This document shows, piece by piece, positions 4,431-7,615 of a DNA stretch of 7,615 bases. This stretch comes from Planctomycetota bacterium. Its GTDB lineage: Bacteria; Planctomycetota; SZUA-567. The stretch spans positions 3,777 through 11,391 of the forward strand of contig JAJBTL010000369.1 of assembly GCA_020860865.1 (NCBI GenBank). The letters are read 5' to 3'. The notes under the pieces were generated by a model. That model saw only the letters and a list, made by a program, of their open reading frames with translations, was not told where the DNA came from and searched no databases. Numbering within the stretch: position 1 is the stretch's first letter; every line of letters begins with the position of its first letter. Position numbers and translations under genes: made by a program.

Positions 4431-6434
4431 ATGATTCTTTCCTATAACTGGCTCAAGGAACTCACCGGCGCCACCCTGGCCCCGGACGCCCTGGCGGAAG
4501 CCCTGACCCGGGTCGGCCTGAACGTCGAGGACGTGACGCCGGTCGGCGCCGATTATGCCCTGAACGCGGACATCACGACGAACCGGCCGGACTGGCTCTG
4601 TCACCTCGGCGTCGCTTACGAAGCCGCCGCCACCCTCGGCCTCGCCGTGACGCCGCCCGCCGTGTCCATAACGGAATCCGGACCGGATGTCAACACACTG
4701 TCGAGCGTCACCGTCATGCCGGGCGCCGACGAGATTTGTCCCCGCTATACGCTCCGGGTCATTCAGGGCGTCAAGGTCGGGCCGTCGCCGGCCTGGCTTC
4801 GGGACCGTCTGACCGCCATCGGGCAGCGGTCCATCAATAACATTGTTGACATAACGAACCTGGTCTGTTTTGAAATGAACCAGCCGCTCCACGCCTTCGA
4901 CATGGACAAGCTGGCGGAAAAGCGCATCGTCCTCCGCCTCGCGGAAAAAGGCGAGGAGTTCGACGCCATCACCGGCGAACACGCCAACCTCGAACCGGAC
5001 ATGCTCGTCATCGCCGACGCCGAGAAGGCCGTCGCCCTCGCCGGCGTCAAGGGCGGGCAGAACACGGAAGTGTCGGAGACAACGCAGAACGTCCTTCTCG
5101 AATCCGCCTGGTTCCAGCCGCGCGGCGTCCGCCGCGCCGCCCGGCGGCCGCGGCTGAGTTCGGAATCGTCGTACCGCTACGAACGCGGCATCGACCCGGG
5201 CATGACGGGACGCGCTTCGGCCCGGGCCGTCAGCCTCATTCTCGAACTGGCCGGCGGCACCCTGGCGACCGGTGTCATCGACACCAACCCCGGCCTCGGC
5301 CAGCCCCGGACCGTGTCCATGCGCTATGCCCGGATGGACAAGCTCCTCGGCATGCACGTCGACCCGGACGATGTGTCGCGCGTCCTCGCCGGCCTCGGTC
5401 TTGAGGAAACGGCCAGGGACGACGAGGCCATCACCGTCCGGGTGCCGAGCTTCCGCCAGGACCTCCGGCGGGAAGCCGACATTATCGAGGAAGTCATCCG
5501 CCTTGTCGGCTACGACAAAATTCCCGAGAAAATCACCATGCCGTTGGCCCTCGCCCACGAGACGGCGGAGACGGCGGCGATGCGGACCATCCGCCGGACC
5601 CTCGTCGGCCTCGGCTACCATGAATGCATCACCGACGCCTTTATTCCGGAAGCGTGGGGCCGGACGTTCGCGCCGGATAAGGCGGCCTATACGATTCAGA
5701 ATCCGATCAATGCCGAGCGGCCCATTCTCCGCACCGCCGTCGTCCCGTCGCTCCTCGAAGTGCGCCGGACCAACCGGCTTCGCCAGGATGTGCGGCTGTT
5801 TGAAATCGGCCGGGCCTATTACAAGGGGGACGGCGCGCCGGTCGAGGCCAACCGCCTCGCCATCCTGGACGACCGGGGACCGCAGTATGTCCGGGGGGCA
5901 GTCGAGGCGGTGGCGCGGGCGCTCCTCCTTGCCGGCGAGATGACGGTGGAACCGGTCGCCGATGCGCCCGGCTTTCTGGAGGGCAGTGGCGCCGTCGTCC
6001 GCCTTGGCCATGATGCGGTCGCCGTCTTCGGGGAATGCGCCAAGGCCGTCGCCGACACGTTCGACCTGACCGGCTGTCCGGCCGTGGGCGATGTCGACAT
6101 CGACCTCCTCGCCCATGCCGAAAGGACCGGCCGCCGCTACCGGCCGCTTCCCCGTTTCCCCGGGGTGCGCCGGGATATTTCCCTGTCACTCCCGGAGGTG
6201 GTGCTTTGGGGCGAGGTGGAGGCGGTGGCGAAGAAACATGCGAGCCTTCTCGACAGCCTGTCGTTTGAAAGCCTCTACCGTGGGAAGGGTCTGAAGCCCG
6301 GGATGAAGGGGATGGCGTTTTCGATGCTTCTCCGGTCGCCGGAGCGGTCCCTCACCGACGCCGAAGCGAATGGCGTGCGGGACGACGTCGTCCAGGCGCT
6401 CCTTGCCGCCTTCCCCGGATCGGAACTGCGGTGA
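4431..6434 (+). CDS. pheT: Phenylalanyl-tRNA synthetase beta subunit, short form
   Basis: The product has 667 residues; most bacterial PheT proteins are near 800. It begins MILSYNWLKEL, typical of PheT, but from VGLNVEDV (28-35) it goes directly to DITTNRPDWL (47-56), so the EMAP/OB-fold tRNA-binding domain normally inserted there is absent. Domains in order: B3/4 editing region about 103-275 (INNIVDITNLV 135-145, QPLHAFD 151-157, SYRYERGIDP 247-256); B5 about 291-362 (VPSFRQDLRREADIIEEVIRL); catalytic-like core about 375-560 (NPINAER, LFEIGRAYY); and C-terminal FDX-ACB anticodon-binding domain about 572-666 (FPGVRRDISL, RSLTDAEAN). The beta subunit hydrolyses mischarged Tyr-tRNA-Phe and binds tRNA. 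The ATG at 4431 is set by AAGGAA (4418-4423), 7 nt upstream, and by the conserved start; the frame is open further upstream, to a GTG at 4299, but that extension is not family-like. The stop overlaps the next gene. Confidence 0.95.
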   Translation: MILSYNWLKELTGATLAPDALAEALTRVGLNVEDVTPVGADYALNADITTNRPDWLCHLGVAYEAAATLGLAVTPPAVSITESGPDVNTLSSVTVMPGADEICPRYTLRVIQGVKVGPSPAWLRDRLTAIGQRSINNIVDITNLVCFEMNQPLHAFDMDKLAEKRIVLRLAEKGEEFDAITGEHANLEPDMLVIADAEKAVALAGVKGGQNTEVSETTQNVLLESAWFQPRGVRRAARRPRLSSESSYRYERGIDPGMTGRASARAVSLILELAGGTLATGVIDTNPGLGQPRTVSMRYARMDKLLGMHVDPDDVSRVLAGLGLEETARDDEAITVRVPSFRQDLRREADIIEEVIRLVGYDKIPEKITMPLALAHETAETAAMRTIRRTLVGLGYHECITDAFIPEAWGRTFAPDKAAYTIQNPINAERPILRTAVVPSLLEVRRTNRLRQDVRLFEIGRAYYKGDGAPVEANRLAILDDRGPQYVRGAVEAVARALLLAGEMTVEPVADAPGFLEGSGAVVRLGHDAVAVFGECAKAVADTFDLTGCPAVGDVDIDLLAHAERTGRRYRPLPRFPGVRRDISLSLPEVVLWGEVEAVAKKHASLLDSLSFESLYRGKGLKPGMKGMAFSMLLRSPERSLTDAEANGVRDDVVQALLAAFPGSELR

Positions 6435-6979
6435 CGACCGGCACGGCCGTCTCCCTGACCATCCGTCCGGAACGGGAAGACGAGTTCCCGGCAATTTACG
6501 ATCTTATCCGGGATGCCTTCGCCACGGCCCGGGTGGCGGACGGGGACGAGCAGGACTACATGAACAGCCTCCGGGCATCGGGGAATTACCTGCCGGATTT
6601 GGCATTGGTCCTTGAAATCGACGGTCGCCTGGCCGGCCATATCGCCCTGACCCGGGTGGCGCTTCGGACCGACGACGGGCGGGCGGTGCGATCGCTCCTT
6701 CTGGCGCCGTTGTCGATTGCTCCCGGCGAACAGTCGAAAGGGTACGGCGACATCCTTACCCGGGAGGCGCTCCGCCGGGCCGGGCTGGCCGGGTGGCAGG
6801 CGGTGTTCCTCCTCGGCAGTCCCGACTATTACGGGCGGTTCGGTTTTCGGGCGGCCGGGGAATTTGACATTGTTTTCACCGGGGACTATCCGCCGGAGGT
6901 CGTTCTGGCGCTGGAACTGGAAAAGGGCGCGCTCGGGCCGGGGGCGGTGGACATTACCTCGCCGGGAACGGCTGGCTGA
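6431..6979 (+). CDS. GNAT-family N-acetyltransferase, YhbS-like
   Basis: The product has 182 residues. The N-terminus (VSLTIRPEREDEFPAIYDLIRDAF) is a typical GNAT beta1-alpha1 start. LAPLSIAPGEQSKGYGDILTREAL (about 93-116) is motif A, where the Q-x-x-G-x-G loop (QSKGYG) would hold the acetyl-CoA pyrophosphate. FLLGSPDYYGRFGFRAA (about 125-141) is the motif B end characteristic of the YhbS group (COG3153). The acceptor substrate is unknown; members act on small molecules, proteins or tRNA-linked substrates. Translation probably begins at GTG 6431, which overlaps the pheT stop in the sequence GTGA (4-nt overlap), so the gene should be translationally coupled to pheT and share its mRNA. No separate ribosome-binding site is obvious. 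A link to aminoacylation is suggested only by position. Confidence 0.85.
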   Translation: MTTGTAVSLTIRPEREDEFPAIYDLIRDAFATARVADGDEQDYMNSLRASGNYLPDLALVLEIDGRLAGHIALTRVALRTDDGRAVRSLLLAPLSIAPGEQSKGYGDILTREALRRAGLAGWQAVFLLGSPDYYGRFGFRAAGEFDIVFTGDYPPEVVLALELEKGALGPGAVDITSPGTAG

Positions 6980-7045
6980 GTTCTTGGCCGACCGGAACGC
7001 GTTACCGGCATTGTGACTTGAATAGGATTTCACTGATCCACCGCC

Positions 7046-7059
7046 GCGCCGACCGGCGC
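7046..7059. other. Small hairpin upstream of ettA
   Basis: GCGCC (7046-7050) and GGCGC (7055-7059) form a 5-bp stem with a GACC loop, 37 nt before the ettA start codon. There is no T run, so it is not a terminator. I found no convincing promoter or terminator in the 116-nt gap between the GNAT gene and ettA. Confidence 0.25.
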
Positions 7060-7095
7060 TTCGCCATTGCGGTTTGACGTTTCAAAGGAATTACC

Positions 7096-7615
7096 ATGCC
7101 TCCCATTGTCTTCACCATGCAGAATGTTTCCAAAACCTACGGCGGCAAGCCGGTTCTTGAAGATATCAGCCTATCCTTCTACCTCGGCGCGAAAATCGGT
7201 ATCGTCGGCGAAAACGGCGCCGGCAAATCGACCCTTCTCCGCATCATGGCCGGCGAGGACAAGGACTTCACCGGCGACGCCCAACTCATGAAGGGAATGC
7301 GCGTCGTCCATGTGCCGCAGGAGCCCCGGCTGAACCCGGACAAGACGGTCCGGGGCAACCTCGAGGAATCGGTCAAACCGATTCACGACCTTCTGGCGCG
7401 GTACGAAGAAGTTTCCGCCAAGATGGCCGAGGATATATCGCCCGACGAAATGGACAAGGCGATGGACGAAATGACCCGCCTCCAGGAGGAAATCGACGCC
7501 AAGGACGCCTGGGAAATCGACCGCGCCCTCGACATCGCCTCGGATGCATTGGTCCTTCCCCGGGATGACGCCGATGTTTCCACACTCTCCGGCGGCGAGC
7601 GCAGGCGCGTAGCAC
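7096..7615 (+). CDS. ettA: Energy-dependent translational throttle protein EttA (ABC-F), N-terminal part
   Basis: The first 173 codons are present and the gene runs off the window; full-length EttA is about 555 residues. ABC-F proteins carry two ATPase domains in one chain and no membrane segment. EttA binds the ribosomal E site and gates early elongation according to ATP/ADP level. Seen here: IVFTMQNVSKTYGGKPVL at the start, Walker A GENGAGKST (38-46), Q-loop VPQEPRLNPDKTV (73-85) with Gln75, a charged helical insert (about 90-140) that corresponds to the arm region, and ABC signature LSGGERRRVA (164-173). The GAKIG, LLRIMAGEDKD and PQEPRLNP segments follow E. coli EttA closely, which separates it from Uup, YheS and YbiT. 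AAAGGAA (7084-7090) lies 5 nt before the ATG. Walker B, the second ATPase domain and the linker are outside the window. Confidence 0.92.
   Translation, partial: MPPIVFTMQNVSKTYGGKPVLEDISLSFYLGAKIGIVGENGAGKSTLLRIMAGEDKDFTGDAQLMKGMRVVHVPQEPRLNPDKTVRGNLEESVKPIHDLLARYEEVSAKMAEDISPDEMDKAMDEMTRLQEEIDAKDAWEIDRALDIASDALVLPRDDADVSTLSGGERRRVA

Noticed and set aside
4395..6116. Minus-strand open frame of 573 codons opposite pheT
   Set aside because: pheT is unambiguous on the plus strand across its domains. The antisense frame is open because of GC-rich third positions and shows no family motif.
6717..7016. Alternative frame at the GNAT 3' end (…LAEFLADRNALPAL) as evidence of a frameshift
   Set aside because: The native frame ends with a family-like ALELEKGALGPGAVD segment and a normal length, so no frameshift is needed.
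7067..7291. Out-of-frame reading over the ettA start
   Set aside because: The frame from ATG 7096 carries Walker A, Q-loop and ABC signature without interruption to the window end.

Overview
The window is GC-rich, densely coding and entirely plus-stranded. It reads as a conserved chromosomal housekeeping region of a Gram-negative-type bacterium; I see no transposase, integrase, CRISPR array, tRNA or rRNA gene. The best taxonomic hint is the phenylalanyl-tRNA synthetase beta subunit. Its N-terminus runs from the start motif straight into the ITTNRPD segment with no tRNA-binding (EMAP/OB-fold) domain, giving a short protein of 667 residues. From memory, this architecture is typical of Planctomycetes and related PVC-type lineages, so I favour that neighbourhood, but the assignment is tentative.

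Layout. Positions 1-161 hold the end of a probable PilZ-domain protein (c-di-GMP binding). Positions 221-661 hold an OsmC-family peroxide-reducing protein, followed by a likely terminator. The gap at 662-891 contains a near-consensus sigma70 promoter (TTGACC-17 nt-TATAAT) with a textbook intrinsic terminator starting only about 16 nt after its -10 box, which is the most unusual non-coding arrangement here. Positions 892-2589 encode a single-pass membrane TPR protein (YfgM/ancillary-translocon-like N-terminal half). Its C-terminal half is a long Ala/Glu/Pro tract followed by a LEA-like amphipathic helical tail.

The second half is the translation cluster: rpsT (ribosomal protein S20, 2713-2991, with its own promoter), pheS (3210-4253), pheT (4431-6434), a GNAT acetyltransferase overlapping the pheT stop (6431-6979), and the first 173 codons of an EttA-type ABC-F ATPase (7096 to the window end). 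S20 is a 30S component, PheST charges tRNA-Phe, and EttA acts at the ribosomal E site, so four of these five genes serve protein synthesis. The GNAT protein is probably carried along by translational coupling to pheT.

Possible regulation lies in three spacers: the promoter/terminator pair at 745-828, two or three GC-rich hairpins (two of them mutually exclusive) in the 218-nt rpsT-pheS gap, and a 177-nt pheS-pheT spacer that is open in the common reading frame. I did not find a convincing wholly new system. The items most worth checking are the tiny-RNA/attenuator arrangement, the LEA-like tail of the membrane TPR protein and the pheS leader.
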